DNA of 64,000 nt, taken from NCBI RefSeq assembly GCF_029080175.1, contig NZ_JARFJC010000042.1. One strand, 5' to 3'. The DNA is from Luteipulveratus flavus. GTDB taxonomy: Bacteria; Actinomycetota; Actinomycetes; Actinomycetales; Dermatophilaceae. Of this stretch, positions 23,462-32,060 are shown in pieces. The notes beneath the pieces were generated by a model. The model saw nothing but the letters and a program-made list of their open reading frames with translations. It did not search any database and was not told the origin of the DNA. The first letter of the stretch is position 1. Each line of letters opens with the position of its first letter. The position numbers were made by a program, and so were the translations under genes.

Positions 23462-24105
23462 GCCGACTCACCCACCAGGTCGCCGACGCAACCCTTGACG
23501 ATCTGCGCGACCTCGGCGGCGGGCAGCGCGGCGTCGACCACCAGGTAGCGGTGCGCCTCGGCCTCGGCAAGCTCGAGGAAGTGACGGCGCACCCGCTCGT
23601 GGAAGTCGTCGCCCTCGCTCTCCAGGCGGTCGTGGACGTCCCCGCGGCGCGCGCGGCCCACCTCGGGGGTGACGTCCAGCAGGACGGTCAGCGTCGGGCG
23701 CAGGTCCTCGGTCGCCCAGAGAGAGAGCCGTTGCACCTCCTGGGCGTCCAGGTCGCGGCCGGCACCCTGGTAGGCGACGGAGGAGTCGAGGTAGCGGTCC
23801 TGCAGCACCACGGCGCCGCGTTCCAACGCAGGCCGGACGACGGTCGCAACGTGGTGGGCGCGGTCGGCCGCGAAGAGCAGCGCCTCCGCCCGCGGTGCGA
23901 GGTGGTCGCCGTGCAGCACGAGCTCGCGGATCTGCTGCCCGACCGGCGTCCCGCCCGGCTCACGGGTGACCACGACCTCGTGACCGCCCTCGCGCAGCCA
24001 GGCGGCGAGCCGCTCGATCTGGGTGCTCTTGCCGGCGCCGTCGCCGCCCTCGAACGCGATGAAGACTCCCGACGCACCGGACGGGGACGTACTGGCTGGC
24101 GGCAT
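23458..24105 (-). CDS. tmk: Thymidylate kinase
   Basis: A 215-residue enzyme that phosphorylates dTMP to dTDP. P-loop FEGGDGAGKSTQ, DR[Y/H]-type motif DRYLDSSVAYQGAGR, dTMP-binding TREPGGTPVGQQIREL, and the lid region RARRGDVHDRLESEG are all present. Usual family length. It overlaps holB by 4 bp. In most relatives topA lies just upstream of tmk; here eight other genes lie between them. Confidence 0.95.
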   Translation of the reverse strand: MPPASTSPSGASGVFIAFEGGDGAGKSTQIERLAAWLREGGHEVVVTREPGGTPVGQQIRELVLHGDHLAPRAEALLFAADRAHHVATVVRPALERGAVVLQDRYLDSSVAYQGAGRDLDAQEVQRLSLWATEDLRPTLTVLLDVTPEVGRARRGDVHDRLESEGDDFHERVRRHFLELAEAEAHRYLVVDAALPAAEVAQIVKGCVGDLVGESA

Positions 24106-24303
24106 GGCGATGAGCCTAGGCCAGCCCTACGACGACGGCCGCTTCACCGCCCAAGCCGGTCGCTGCGTCAGGCCGTCGACCTCCCGCCGCCGGCGATGCG
24201 GATCGGACGTCGTGCAACTTCAGCGTCGCTCGGGCGTCTTCACCGCATAGGTCCCGGGCGGCGCTCGCCGTCCGGCAAGGGGTCACCACAGGGGAGAAGC
24301 ATC

Positions 24304-24981
24304 ATGAAGAGCAACCGTCAGCGGTTCGCCATTGCCTGCGGCGCCGGCATCACGGCCGCCGTCACCACGATCGTCATCGCGACCTCCGGTCACGCGGCGA
24401 CCACGCCGGGCGCCACCGCGAGCGCCGGGTCGACCTCGCCGGCGCCGACCGCGTCGTCGCCCGGCACCAGCCCCGCCACATCTTCGACCGGGTCGCCCAC
24501 GACCAGCCCCGGCGGCACCGGTACTCCGACCGGCGACAGCACGGCCACCGTCCCGCCGCCCAGCGGCGGCAGCACGGGCATCACGACCCGGCCCGGGCCG
24601 TGCGGGCCGGGCATGCACGGCTCTGACTCCATGACGGTGACGTACACCGCGTCGGCGGGTAGCAGCTCGGCCGGGACGTACGACGTCTGGGTGCGCTCGC
24701 GGCAGGCCGCCGCCGGCTCCTGGCGCAAGGAGCTCGGCCACATCGAGCCCGGGCAGTCACGCACGGTCCGGCTGTCCTGGCCGGCGCAGTACGCGGACGT
24801 CGCCGTCTACGTGGGCTACCGGTCCGAGGTGGACACCAGCGAGACCGTCGCGTACGACGCGCACCCGCACTTCACCACCTGCGCTTCGGCAGCGCCGTCC
24901 ACGACCGGGCCGAGCGGACCGCAGACGGCTGAGCCGCCGACGCCGTCACCGGTCACGACCGCGCTCGGCGTCACCGGCTGA
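24304..24981 (+). CDS. Secreted Ser/Thr/Pro-rich protein
   Basis: 225 residues. A cleavable signal peptide (about residues 1-32, ending ATSGHAA) is followed by some 60 residues of Thr/Ser/Pro/Gly linker. A compact beta-rich domain then runs from about 95 to 195, with conserved-looking DSMTVTYTASAGSS, TYDVWVRSRQAAAGSW, GQSRTVRLSWPAQYADVAVYVGY and one Cys on each side (CGPGMHG and FTTCASA) that could pair. A second Pro/Thr tail ends it. I do not recognise the domain; a surface adhesin or wall-linked protein would fit. GGGGAG ahead of ATG. Its 3-prime end overlaps the convergent MerR gene by 36 bp. Confidence 0.7.
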   Translation: MKSNRQRFAIACGAGITAAVTTIVIATSGHAATTPGATASAGSTSPAPTASSPGTSPATSSTGSPTTSPGGTGTPTGDSTATVPPPSGGSTGITTRPGPCGPGMHGSDSMTVTYTASAGSSSAGTYDVWVRSRQAAAGSWRKELGHIEPGQSRTVRLSWPAQYADVAVYVGYRSEVDTSETVAYDAHPHFTTCASAAPSTTGPSGPQTAEPPTPSPVTTALGVTG

Positions 24982-25806
24982 CGCCTCCAGAGACGCCCGG
25001 CGGGGGGCGGCACCGAGTGCCGCCCCCCGTGCGTCTGCGGCGGCTCGGTCCTGCTCAGCGCGCTCGCTGCTGGCCTGGATGGCGTCGCGGACCCACTCAG
25101 CGAGGCCGGGCGCGTCGAACGCGTCGTCGTACGCCTTCGTGTACCGCGGGTCCGCCACGTACATGTCGCCCAGGCTGCGGTGCATCTGCGGCGACACGTC
25201 GTAGAACCAGCGCGTCATGTGCTGCCGGTGCGCCACGACCGCGTCCGCCGCCTCGGCGCCGTCGGCAGGGGTAGCCGCCTTGAACAGCGCCGCGAGACGC
25301 CCCTGGATCTCGTCGCCCTCCGCCTTGATCTGCGCCCAGTCGGCCTGGGTGTACGTCTTGGTCCGGCGCCGAGACTCCTTCCAGGCGTCGGTGTCACCCC
25401 AGCGCTCCTCGGCCTGCGCCTGATGCTCCTCGTAGCTCTCGCCGAACAGCTGCTTCATGTCGTCGGTGGTCATCGGCTCATCGGCCATGGTCTTCTCCAG
25501 TGCGTTGTCGATCGCTGTGACGAGCCGGTTCATCTCGTCCAGCCGGGCCATGACCGCGGCGCGCTGCCGGCGCAGGTGCGTGGCGGCATCGCCGGACTCC
25601 AGCAGCTGCGCGATCTCCTCCAGCGGCAGCTCCAGCCGCCGGTACACCACGATGTGCTGCAGCCGGACCAGGTCGTCCTCGGTGTAGAGCCGGTACCCGG
25701 ACGCCGACCGCTCGCTGGGTACGAGCAGCCCGATCCGGTCGTAGTGGTGCAGGGTCCGTACGGTCACCCCGAGCTCTCGGGCCACCTGCCCGACCGTGTA
25801 CGCCAT
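24946..25806 (-). CDS. MerR-family regulator, TipA-like
   Basis: 286 residues. The winged helix YTVGQVARELGVTVRTLHHYDRIGLL and the RLYTEDDLVRLQ helix are typical MerR. A coiled-coil dimerisation helix follows, and residues about 120-250 are a TipAS-like drug-binding domain (FGESYEEHQAQAEERWGDTDAW, QHMTRWFYDVSPQMHRSLGDMYV, then FDAPGLAEWVRDAIQA). TipA-type proteins bind thiopeptides or other multidrug ligands. The family usually ends near WVRDAIQA; here a 35-residue Ala/Arg-rich tail continues through a perfect hairpin and into the 3-prime end of the convergent gene. GGAGGTG fixes ATG 25806. Confidence 0.88.
   Translation of the reverse strand: MAYTVGQVARELGVTVRTLHHYDRIGLLVPSERSASGYRLYTEDDLVRLQHIVVYRRLELPLEEIAQLLESGDAATHLRRQRAAVMARLDEMNRLVTAIDNALEKTMADEPMTTDDMKQLFGESYEEHQAQAEERWGDTDAWKESRRRTKTYTQADWAQIKAEGDEIQGRLAALFKAATPADGAEAADAVVAHRQHMTRWFYDVSPQMHRSLGDMYVADPRYTKAYDDAFDAPGLAEWVRDAIQASSERAEQDRAAADARGAALGAAPRRASLEASAGDAERGRDR
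25001..25029. terminator. Strong hairpin inside the MerR 3-prime coding end
   Basis: Perfect 13-bp arms CGGGGGGCGGCAC / GTGCCGCCCCCCG around a 3-nt loop. It is 20 bp past the stop of the plus-strand secreted-protein gene and looks like its terminator, yet it is translated as part of the MerR tail on the other strand. Confidence 0.75.
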
Positions 25807-25881
25807 CGCCGGCACCTCCGCCCTTCCCGTCCGTCATGGGACGAGCGTGCTCGCTGACGCGACGTCAGGGTCAAGCCGCGT

Positions 25882-26280
25882 TCACGGGCCTACCGCGAAT
25901 CCCCGCAGAACTCGCGCGATCTGCTCGACGTCTTCGGTCCTACCTGTCGCCACGGCCAGCACGAGCTGCTCTGCCGCGTCCACGTCGAAGTCAGGATCGA
26001 GCTCGCCGATGCCGTTCACCTCGATGAACGTCCATGCGGTGTTCCAGCCGGCGCGCTTGTTGCCGTCGACGAAGGGATGGTTGCGCTGCAGGGAGTGCAT
26101 CAGGGCGGCCGCCTTGACCCACGGGTCGGGGTAGGCGTCCTCGCCGAAGACCGTTGCACGCGGTCGGGCGAGGGCGGACGCGAGCAGACCTGCGTCCCTG
26201 ACCTGCGCCTCGACCCCGACCGCCTCGACCCCGACCGCGACGAGCACGACGATGACGTCGCGCTGGGTCGGGTACCGCAT
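25882..26280 (-). CDS. Doc/Fic-family toxin (death-on-curing type)
   Basis: 132 residues. The active-site motif HPFVDGNKRAGW matches the Doc/Fic consensus HxFx(D/N)(A/G)NKR, with the catalytic His and the anion-binding Asn-Lys-Arg intact. Preceding YPDPWVKAAALMHSLQRN and following FIEVNGIGELDPD are family-typical. Doc toxins phosphorylate EF-Tu and stop translation; Fic relatives transfer AMP. The ATG overlaps the antitoxin stop (ATGA), the usual antitoxin-first order. A perfect 15-bp tandem duplication (26207-26236) adds a repeated VGVEA near the N-terminus. Confidence 0.88.
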   Translation of the reverse strand: MRYPTQRDVIVVLVAVGVEAVGVEAQVRDAGLLASALARPRATVFGEDAYPDPWVKAAALMHSLQRNHPFVDGNKRAGWNTAWTFIEVNGIGELDPDFDVDAAEQLVLAVATGRTEDVEQIARVLRGFAVGP

Positions 26281-26471
26281 CAGGCCAGGCGGTCGTTCAG
26301 CTCCGCCGACTTGCGCGCCACCTGGGCGGCCACGTCCGCGTACGACCTAGACGTCACGGCCTCCATGACCGCACGGTGCGCAAAGGTCCGTAGCGAGGTG
26401 CCCTCGCGCTCCGCGGACTCGCGCAGGTCCTGGAGCTCGTCGTCGGTGAACGTCAGGCTGAGTCCGGGCAT
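26280..26471 (-). CDS. Antitoxin of the Doc/Fic pair, Phd/ribbon-helix-helix-like
   Basis: 63 residues. LSLTFTDDELQDLRESAEREGTS followed by LRTFAHRAVMEAVTS has the beta-strand plus two-helix layout of a ribbon-helix-helix DNA-binding antitoxin, with a C-terminal helix (YADVAAQVARKSAELNDRL) that would wrap the toxin. Stop overlaps the toxin start. It would neutralise the toxin and repress the operon. It ends four bases from the neighbouring permease stop region. Confidence 0.75.
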   Translation of the reverse strand: MPGLSLTFTDDELQDLRESAEREGTSLRTFAHRAVMEAVTSRSYADVAAQVARKSAELNDRLA

Positions 26472-26475
26472 GCGG

Positions 26476-27729
26476 TCATCGTACGCCGCGTGGTACCTGT
26501 CTCGGTACCACGACGAGCCGCCACGCGATGCCGACGACCAGGACGACCACGCCGAGCGCGACCGACCGCCACGGCAGCGTCGCCACCAGCGACAGGCATC
26601 CGGCGAGCCCGATCACCTGCAGGGCCCTCGGGTAGATCCGGTACTCCCCCGACTGTGTCAGCGCCGACGCGTTCGCGACCGCGTAGTAGAGCAGCACCCC
26701 GAACGAGGAGAACCCGATCGCGCCCCTCAGGTCGGCCACCAGCACCAGCGCCGCGACCACCAGGCCGACGGTCAGCTCGGCGCGGTGCGGCACCTGGTAC
26801 GTCGGGTGCACGGCTGCGAGCGGACGCGGCAGGTCTCCCTCGCGCGCCATCGCCAGCGAGGTCCGCCCGACGCCGGCGACCAGGGCGAGCAGGGCCCCGG
26901 TCGCAGCGAGCGCGCCGGCGACCCGGACGAGCGGCTCGGCCCACGACCAGGTGGCACCGGCGGCGTCGGCCAGCGGTGCCGTCGCCCCGGCCAGTCGGTC
27001 CGCACCCAAGACGCCGAGGGTGCTGATGCCGACCACCACGTAAACGACAACGGCGAGCGACAGCGCGATCAGGATGGCCAGCGGGATCGTCCGACGCGGG
27101 TCGCGCACCTCCTCGCCCATGGTCGCGATCCGCGCGTAGCCCGCGAACGCGAAGAAGAGCAGCCCCGCGGACTGCCAGATGCCGTACAGGTCAACGGATC
27201 CCGAGGACCAGACGCGGCTGCCGGAGAACGAGCCGCCACCCAGGCAGGCCACCACGAGCACAGCCAGCAGGACGAGCACGACTCCGACGATCACCTTGGT
27301 GGCCAACGCCGTTCGCGTCACGCCGCGCAGGTTGACCGCGGTCACCGCCAGCACGACTGCGGCGGCCACCGGACGCTGCCACCCGTCCGGCACGGCGTAC
27401 GCCGCAGCCGTCATCGCCATCGCGGCGCAGCTGGCGGTCTTGCCGATGACGAAGCACCAGCCCGCGAGGTACCCCCACCACGGGCCCAGCCGCTCGCGCC
27501 CGTACACGTAGGTGCCGCCGGACGCGGGGTACTGCGCGGCGAGCTGGCCGGAGGAGGTGGCGTTGCAGAAGGCCACGACCGCGGCGAGCGCCAGCCCGAC
27601 CAGAAGCCAGGAGCCGGCTGCAGCGGCCGCGGGCGCGAATGCCGCGAACACCCCGGCACCGATCATCGAGCCGAGCCCGACGGTGACCGCGTCCCCGAGC
27701 CCCAGCCGCCGCGCGAGTGTCGTCGTCAC
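26476..27729 (-). CDS. APC-superfamily amino acid permease
   Basis: 417 residues with about 12 hydrophobic segments. The first helix carries VGLGSMIGAGVFAAFAPAAAAAG, the unwound GSxIGxGI-type substrate site of APC transporters, and helix 6 shows FFAFAGYARIATMGEEVRDPRRTIP, the conserved E/P pair of the family. Compared with most APC members it is short at the C-terminus. Substrate unknown, probably an amino acid or amine. GTG start overlaps the stop of the HIT-like gene (GTGA). Confidence 0.88.
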   Translation of the reverse strand: MTTTLARRLGLGDAVTVGLGSMIGAGVFAAFAPAAAAAGSWLLVGLALAAVVAFCNATSSGQLAAQYPASGGTYVYGRERLGPWWGYLAGWCFVIGKTASCAAMAMTAAAYAVPDGWQRPVAAAVVLAVTAVNLRGVTRTALATKVIVGVVLVLLAVLVVACLGGGSFSGSRVWSSGSVDLYGIWQSAGLLFFAFAGYARIATMGEEVRDPRRTIPLAILIALSLAVVVYVVVGISTLGVLGADRLAGATAPLADAAGATWSWAEPLVRVAGALAATGALLALVAGVGRTSLAMAREGDLPRPLAAVHPTYQVPHRAELTVGLVVAALVLVADLRGAIGFSSFGVLLYYAVANASALTQSGEYRIYPRALQVIGLAGCLSLVATLPWRSVALGVVVLVVGIAWRLVVVPRQVPRGVR

Positions 27730-28229
27730 GCCGCCGCCATCGCCGTACGGATGCGTTCACCGGTCCGAGCGATCTCCTCGCGCGGGAGCGGCTCCATGGC
27801 GTCCTCCCAGACCGGCAGCAGGTGCCCGGCCATGTCGAGCCGGCCGAGTGGTCGGGGCAGGAACCAGACGTGGAAGTGCGAACCGCCGTCGCCCCACCGG
27901 TACAGGTGCACGCGAGCGACGTCACCCAGACCCAGCAGCGCCCTGTCCACCTTCGCGCAGACCACCCCGAAGCCGGCCTGGCCCTCCGGCGACAGGTCCG
28001 AGAACGAGTCGACGTGCTCGGCGCTGGCCAGCCAGACCGCACCGCGCAGCGAGGTACTGCCGGGGTTGTGCAGGTGCCAGTGCTCGTCCGACCAGAGCAC
28101 GTCGGCGCGGTCGGACCAGTCGCAAGCGCCGCACCGACCGCCGCCGGGCTCGCCGCGCCGGGGCGGCTCGGGCACGACCAGGTCAGCGGGCTCGCGCAGG
28201 GTCAGGGGCTCGGCGTAGGGCAGGGACAT
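27726..28229 (-). CDS. HIT-like superfamily protein
   Basis: 167 residues. A zinc-finger-like CGACDWSDRADVLWSDEHWHLHN block comes first and a C-terminal SHFHVWFLPRPLGR strand resembles the HxHxH nucleotide-binding motif of HIT hydrolases, though only two of its histidines are in place. It may hydrolyse or transfer nucleotides (Ap4A, GalT-like), or may have lost activity. GGAGG precedes ATG 28229. It overlaps the permease by 4 bp, so the two are coupled, but no functional link is clear. Confidence 0.7.
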   Translation of the reverse strand: MSLPYAEPLTLREPADLVVPEPPRRGEPGGGRCGACDWSDRADVLWSDEHWHLHNPGSTSLRGAVWLASAEHVDSFSDLSPEGQAGFGVVCAKVDRALLGLGDVARVHLYRWGDGGSHFHVWFLPRPLGRLDMAGHLLPVWEDAMEPLPREEIARTGERIRTAMAAA

Positions 28230-28296
28230 CACGGCCTCCTCGGTGTCGTGATCCCAGACTCCGCCGTACGACCGCCGCCGGCTTGATCGGCCTTGC

Positions 28297-28932
28297 TCAT
28301 CCCGTGCCATGCCGGTTCGCGAGCCACTCCTCGCGCAGGATCGCCAGGTGCAGGTCGTCCCACCACGTGCCGTCCTCCCCGAGCACCGCCTGCACCGAGC
28401 GACCCTCCAGCCGGAGCCCGAGCCGACGCAGCAACCGCTCCGAGGCGACGTTGCCGGCGAAGACGTCCGCACGGATGCGCCTCAGGCCGAGCGGACCGAA
28501 AGCCATGCGCAGCAACGCATCTGCGATCTCACCACCCCAACCCCGACCCTGCTTGTCGCGGTGCAGCGTGTAGCCGATCACGCCCTCCCACTCCGAGGTC
28601 GCGACACGTCCCACGGCGGACGACGGCGTGAACCCGATCAGTGCGTCGCCCCACATCCGACCGTCGATGGGGTCCACCACCGCGAGCGCCAGACCCGGCT
28701 CGGTGGTGTCCGGCGTCATCCGGTGCACGTTGTACGCGACGCGTCGCTCGACGTCCGCGCGCGTCATGGCCGGGCTGCCGCAGTGCCACTGCACCTGCGG
28801 GTCGGACCGGAACGCCAGCATCGCCTCGACGTCGTCGGACACGATGGGTCGCAGCAGCAACCGCTCGGTCCGCCACGGAAGCTCGACCATCCCGACTCCC
28901 GGTCGGTCCACCTCGAGTCGCTCAGCACTCAT
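28297..28932 (-). CDS. GNAT-family N-acetyltransferase (RimJ/RimL-like)
   Basis: 211 residues. LPWRTERLLLRPIVSDDVEAM is the standard GNAT start, and acetyl-CoA binding is marked by HRDKQGRGWGGEIADALL (a Q/RxxGxG/A variant). The later GLRRIRADVFAGNVASERLLRRLGLRLEG block is the conserved RimJ/L end. Likely to acetylate a protein N-terminus or a small amine. It lies 67 bp upstream of the HIT-like gene and 27 bp after the FN3-like gene, all on the minus strand. Confidence 0.88.
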   Translation of the reverse strand: MSAERLEVDRPGVGMVELPWRTERLLLRPIVSDDVEAMLAFRSDPQVQWHCGSPAMTRADVERRVAYNVHRMTPDTTEPGLALAVVDPIDGRMWGDALIGFTPSSAVGRVATSEWEGVIGYTLHRDKQGRGWGGEIADALLRMAFGPLGLRRIRADVFAGNVASERLLRRLGLRLEGRSVQAVLGEDGTWWDDLHLAILREEWLANRHGTG

Positions 28933-28959
28933 GGCGCCATGCTCGCACCCGGCCGGACA

Positions 28960-29829
28960 TCACGTTCGTGCGAACACCCCGAGGGCGTCGTACGCGATCC
29001 AGGACCCCTGGTCCTTGGCGATCTCCAGGACGTTCTCCCCCGCCCGGAACAGACTTCGCCGCAACGGCCGCTCGAGGTACGCCGGACCCGCGCCGTGTCC
29101 CGGCGCTCCGCGCTCGGACAGGAACGGTGCGTCACCCTCGTCGACGAAGATCAGCGGCTCCAGACGGACGCCGTTGACCGCCAGACCGGCCGCACCGGCC
29201 CGTACGGGGTGCCGGTCGGTCAGCCACACAGCGAGGTCGAGGTCGTCCACCGGCGGGGTGTCGAGCCGGAAGCGCAGCCGGAACCGGTGCGAACGCCGTC
29301 CCGCCCAGGCGTCGTCCGGACCGGGCTGCAGGTAGCTCCACGCCACGTCGGCGCGGTCCCGGCCGTGGGTGAAGTCGACGTCGGCCGGGAAGACCGACTG
29401 GTACCGCACAAATCCCCCGGGTGACAGCGCCAGCTCCCGCCCGCGCCCGTCGAACCGGCCGACCGTCGCGACCGGCGTCCCGGTCACGGTGACCGACGTC
29501 GTCGAGGTCGCCGTGATCGGGTCGCTCGTCGACAGCGCAGCACCGTGGACGTCGACCGCCACGACGGCGTACTCCCAGCTCTCACCCTGTGCGCTGAGCC
29601 CGTGCTGAGCGAACATCGGCGGCTGCAGCTCGGCCAGCAGGTTCTCCGCGCGCGGCCGCAGCCGGGCGGCCGACGAGCGCCGTACGTGCTGACCGTGCAC
29701 GCGGTAGCCGACCACGTCGGGATGGTGGGAGGGGTCCCAGGTCACGCTGATGCGGCGCAGGTCGCCGGAGGCCCGTGCCTCCAGACGTGAACCCGTGCCC
29801 GCCACGCGGTTCGAGGGAGCGAGTGCCAT
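28960..29829 (-). CDS. Fibronectin III-like plus carbohydrate-binding-like protein
   Basis: 289 residues with no signal peptide. Residues about 20-100 look like a fibronectin type III or CBM-like domain (RRISVTWDPSHHPDVVGYRVH, SWEYAVVAVDVHG). Residues about 130-285 resemble the jelly-roll domain III of rhamnogalacturonate lyases (RFRLRFRLDTPPVDDLDLAVWL, GENVLEIAKDQGSWIAYDAL). The catalytic lyase domain of that family is missing, so it is probably a lectin-like binding protein. AAGGGGGG precedes ATG 29829. It is divergent from the beta-lactamase-like gene at 29957. Confidence 0.65.
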   Translation of the reverse strand: MALAPSNRVAGTGSRLEARASGDLRRISVTWDPSHHPDVVGYRVHGQHVRRSSAARLRPRAENLLAELQPPMFAQHGLSAQGESWEYAVVAVDVHGAALSTSDPITATSTTSVTVTGTPVATVGRFDGRGRELALSPGGFVRYQSVFPADVDFTHGRDRADVAWSYLQPGPDDAWAGRRSHRFRLRFRLDTPPVDDLDLAVWLTDRHPVRAGAAGLAVNGVRLEPLIFVDEGDAPFLSERGAPGHGAGPAYLERPLRRSLFRAGENVLEIAKDQGSWIAYDALGVFART

Positions 29830-29942
29830 CACCGGACCCCCCTTCTCGTGCTCTGCCCAGGTGTGGTTGGTCCTACTCTGAACCGCCGACGTGGCCTCCG
29901 CGCGACGCACGGGTGACCGTCGGGTGACCTTTCTCGAGGGCG

Positions 29943-29948
29943 TAGGTT
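29943..29948 (+). promoter_or_regulatory. Probable leaderless promoter -10 box
   Basis: TAGGTT fits the actinobacterial -10 TAnnnT and ends 8 nt before the ATG of the beta-lactamase-like gene, with no Shine-Dalgarno site between. GTGACC lies at the -35 distance. Confidence 0.45.
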
Positions 29949-29956
29949 CGGCTTCC

Positions 29957-31318
29957 ATGAGCCAGCCCACCCCCTTGTGCGCCGAGACCGAACGGTCCCT
30001 CGTCCGTACGGCCACCGCCCGACAGTCCGAGGGACGCGTGCCCGGCCTGCTGGGCGCGGTGGCCCGGCACGGTGACCTTTTGTGGAGCCACGGCGTCGGG
30101 GCGGCCGACCTGGACGACGCCGGCGTACCCCTGGACGCCGACACCCACTTCCAGGTCGCGTCCAACACCAAGACCTTCACCGCCGTGATGATCATGCAGC
30201 TGCGCGACGAGGGCCGGCTCACCCTGGACGACACCGCGGACCTGCACGTCGCCGAGTCCGCTCACCCGCACGTCACGGTGCGGCAGATGCTCGCGCACAC
30301 GACGGGCATGCAGCGGGAGCCGGTCGGCGACGTCTGGGACACGCTGAGGTTCCCGGACCGCACGGAGCTGGTCGAGGGATGGAACGGTGCCGAGCGCGTG
30401 CTCCGGCCCCACACCCATTGGCACTACAGCAATCTCGCGTACGCGGTGCTCGGCGAGATCATCGCCCGGCTCGACGGCCGCGAGTGGGCCGAGAGCCTGC
30501 AGGCTCGGCTCATCGACCCGATCGGCCTGCGCCGCACCGGAACTCGTGGTGTCGCTCCGATGGCCGGCACCTACTACGTCCCGCCGTTCAGCGACGTCCC
30601 GATGCCGGAGCCCCGGCTGGACAAGCGCGCGACCGCGGCCGCCGGCGCGCTCTGGAGCACCGCAACCGACATGGCCGCGTGGCACGGCTTCCTGGCCGCC
30701 CCGGACGCGTCGATCCTCTCCCCGGACACCGTCGAGGAGATGTGTCAGCCACAGATCGTCGGCGACACCACGAGCTGGACGTTCGGCTGGGGCCTCGGCC
30801 TCGAGCTCGCCCGGAAGGACGGTCGTACCTGGGTCGGCCACACCGGAGGCCTGCCCGGTGCGGTGACCGGTGTCTTCACCGAACGCTCCTCCGGCACAAC
30901 GGGTCTCGTCCTGATGAACTCCACCAACGCCCCGGACCCGCGTGCGGCGGCCATCGACCTCGGCGCGTACGTGCTCGAGCACGACCCGGAGCCGCTGACG
31001 GCCTGGGCGCCGGGCACGGAGCAGCCGGGCGAGCTCGTCCCGCTGATCGGCCGCTGGTTCTCCGAGGGCACCGGCTTCACCTTCGTGATCAAGGGCGGCC
31101 GCCTGGAGGCACGCATCGACGGCCTGCCGGAGAGCCGCCCGTCGTCGGTCTTCGAATCTCTCGGGGACGACGCCTACCGCACGGTCGCCGGCCGGGAGAA
31201 GGGTGAGCTGCTGCGGGTACGCCGCCACTCCGACGGATCGGTGCGCCAGCTGAACTGGGCGACCTACCGGTTCACCCGTGAGCCGCTGCCGTTCGGCGTC
31301 GACGTCCCCCAGCACTGA
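29957..31318 (+). CDS. Serine beta-lactamase-like hydrolase
   Basis: 453 residues. A class C-type beta-lactamase fold without signal peptide: nucleophile SNTK (in QVASNTKTFTAVM), YSN (HWHYSNLAYAVLGE) and HTG (WVGHTGGLPG). The YSN motif is the canonical form, unlike the YSD in the related gene at 10889-12025. A C-terminal beta-barrel-like domain (about residues 350-450) follows, as in many esterase and D-aminopeptidase relatives. Role unknown; it could be an esterase, D-Ala peptidase or lactonase. Convergent with a lipoprotein gene across a hairpin. Confidence 0.88.
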   Translation: MSQPTPLCAETERSLVRTATARQSEGRVPGLLGAVARHGDLLWSHGVGAADLDDAGVPLDADTHFQVASNTKTFTAVMIMQLRDEGRLTLDDTADLHVAESAHPHVTVRQMLAHTTGMQREPVGDVWDTLRFPDRTELVEGWNGAERVLRPHTHWHYSNLAYAVLGEIIARLDGREWAESLQARLIDPIGLRRTGTRGVAPMAGTYYVPPFSDVPMPEPRLDKRATAAAGALWSTATDMAAWHGFLAAPDASILSPDTVEEMCQPQIVGDTTSWTFGWGLGLELARKDGRTWVGHTGGLPGAVTGVFTERSSGTTGLVLMNSTNAPDPRAAAIDLGAYVLEHDPEPLTAWAPGTEQPGELVPLIGRWFSEGTGFTFVIKGGRLEARIDGLPESRPSSVFESLGDDAYRTVAGREKGELLRVRRHSDGSVRQLNWATYRFTREPLPFGVDVPQH

Positions 31319-31330
31319 TCCGGGCACGAC

Positions 31331-31360
31331 GAAGGGCCGACCCGTTCGGGCCGGCCCTTC
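31331..31360. terminator. Bidirectional hairpin terminator
   Basis: GAAGGGCCGACCC and GGGCCGGCCCTTC form a 13-bp stem with one mismatch around GTTC. It separates the convergent beta-lactamase-like gene (stop 31318) from the lipoprotein gene (stop 31371). Confidence 0.75.
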
Positions 31361-31370
31361 CTGTCGGTGA

Positions 31371-32060
31371 CTACTTGGTCCAGGTGATGTGCTGGTCGTC
31401 GAAGCCGTCGTACTCGACGTCCGAGACCGCAGATCCGGGGATCTGGTAGAGGTAGCACTGCGTGGCCGTCTTGCCCAGCTCCGGGTTGTCGCCGCTCTTG
31501 CAGGCCTCCGTGTCGCCGTACAGCCGCTTCGCACCCTTGTTGGCAGCGCTGATCTTGGGGTGGAAGAACAGGCCGTTGACGCTGGCGCTGTTGCTGCCGC
31601 CCTGGACGTTGGTGACGTCGAAGGTGAGGTAGTAGAGCGTGCCGTTGGCCTTGTTCAGGTTGGCCTCGGTGTAGGCGGCCGCCGGCGCGACCTCCAGCTT
31701 CTTCGGAGTGATGGTCATGATCTCCGGGCTGTTGTCCGACCCCTCGTCGATGGTGCCGGGCTGACCGAACTTCAGCGTGGAGTCCGGGGCGGTGAGCTTG
31801 GTGCTGCCCGCTTCCGGGGCCGAGGCGCTCGTGGCGCTCGAGGTCGCGGAGCTGGTGGAGGAGTCGGACGTCGTGGGCGACTCGCTCGTGGTCGTGGAGG
31901 AGGAGGACGGCGTCGGCGCCTCACTGGTGGACGACGCCGTCGGGGCGGCGGGGCTCGGCGCGGTGACCTCGGTGTCCTGGCAGGCGCTCAGGCCGAGAGC
32001 GCCGACCAGCGCGAGGGAGACGACGGTGGCGCGGGTGACACGGCTGCGGTTGCGGGTCAT
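31371..32060 (-). CDS. Secreted lipoprotein, Ser/Thr-rich linker
   Basis: 229 residues. A type II signal ends GLSACQ (lipid-attached Cys near residue 27). Residues 28-95 are a Ser/Thr/Pro/Ala linker, and a globular domain (about 95-229) contains TLYYLTFDVTNVQGGSNSAS, LYGDTEACKSGDNPELGKTA and SDVEYDGFDDQHITW. This resembles the DUF4352-type immunoglobulin-like lipoproteins of Actinobacteria. AAGGAG precedes ATG 32060. Function unknown. It follows topA by 80 bp on the same strand. Confidence 0.8.
   Translation of the reverse strand: MTRNRSRVTRATVVSLALVGALGLSACQDTEVTAPSPAAPTASSTSEAPTPSSSSTTTSESPTTSDSSTSSATSSATSASAPEAGSTKLTAPDSTLKFGQPGTIDEGSDNSPEIMTITPKKLEVAPAAAYTEANLNKANGTLYYLTFDVTNVQGGSNSASVNGLFFHPKISAANKGAKRLYGDTEACKSGDNPELGKTATQCYLYQIPGSAVSDVEYDGFDDQHITWTK

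Noticed and set aside
26077..28218. A 713-codon plus-strand frame
   Set aside because: Antisense to the antitoxin, permease and HIT-like genes; no recognisable domain.
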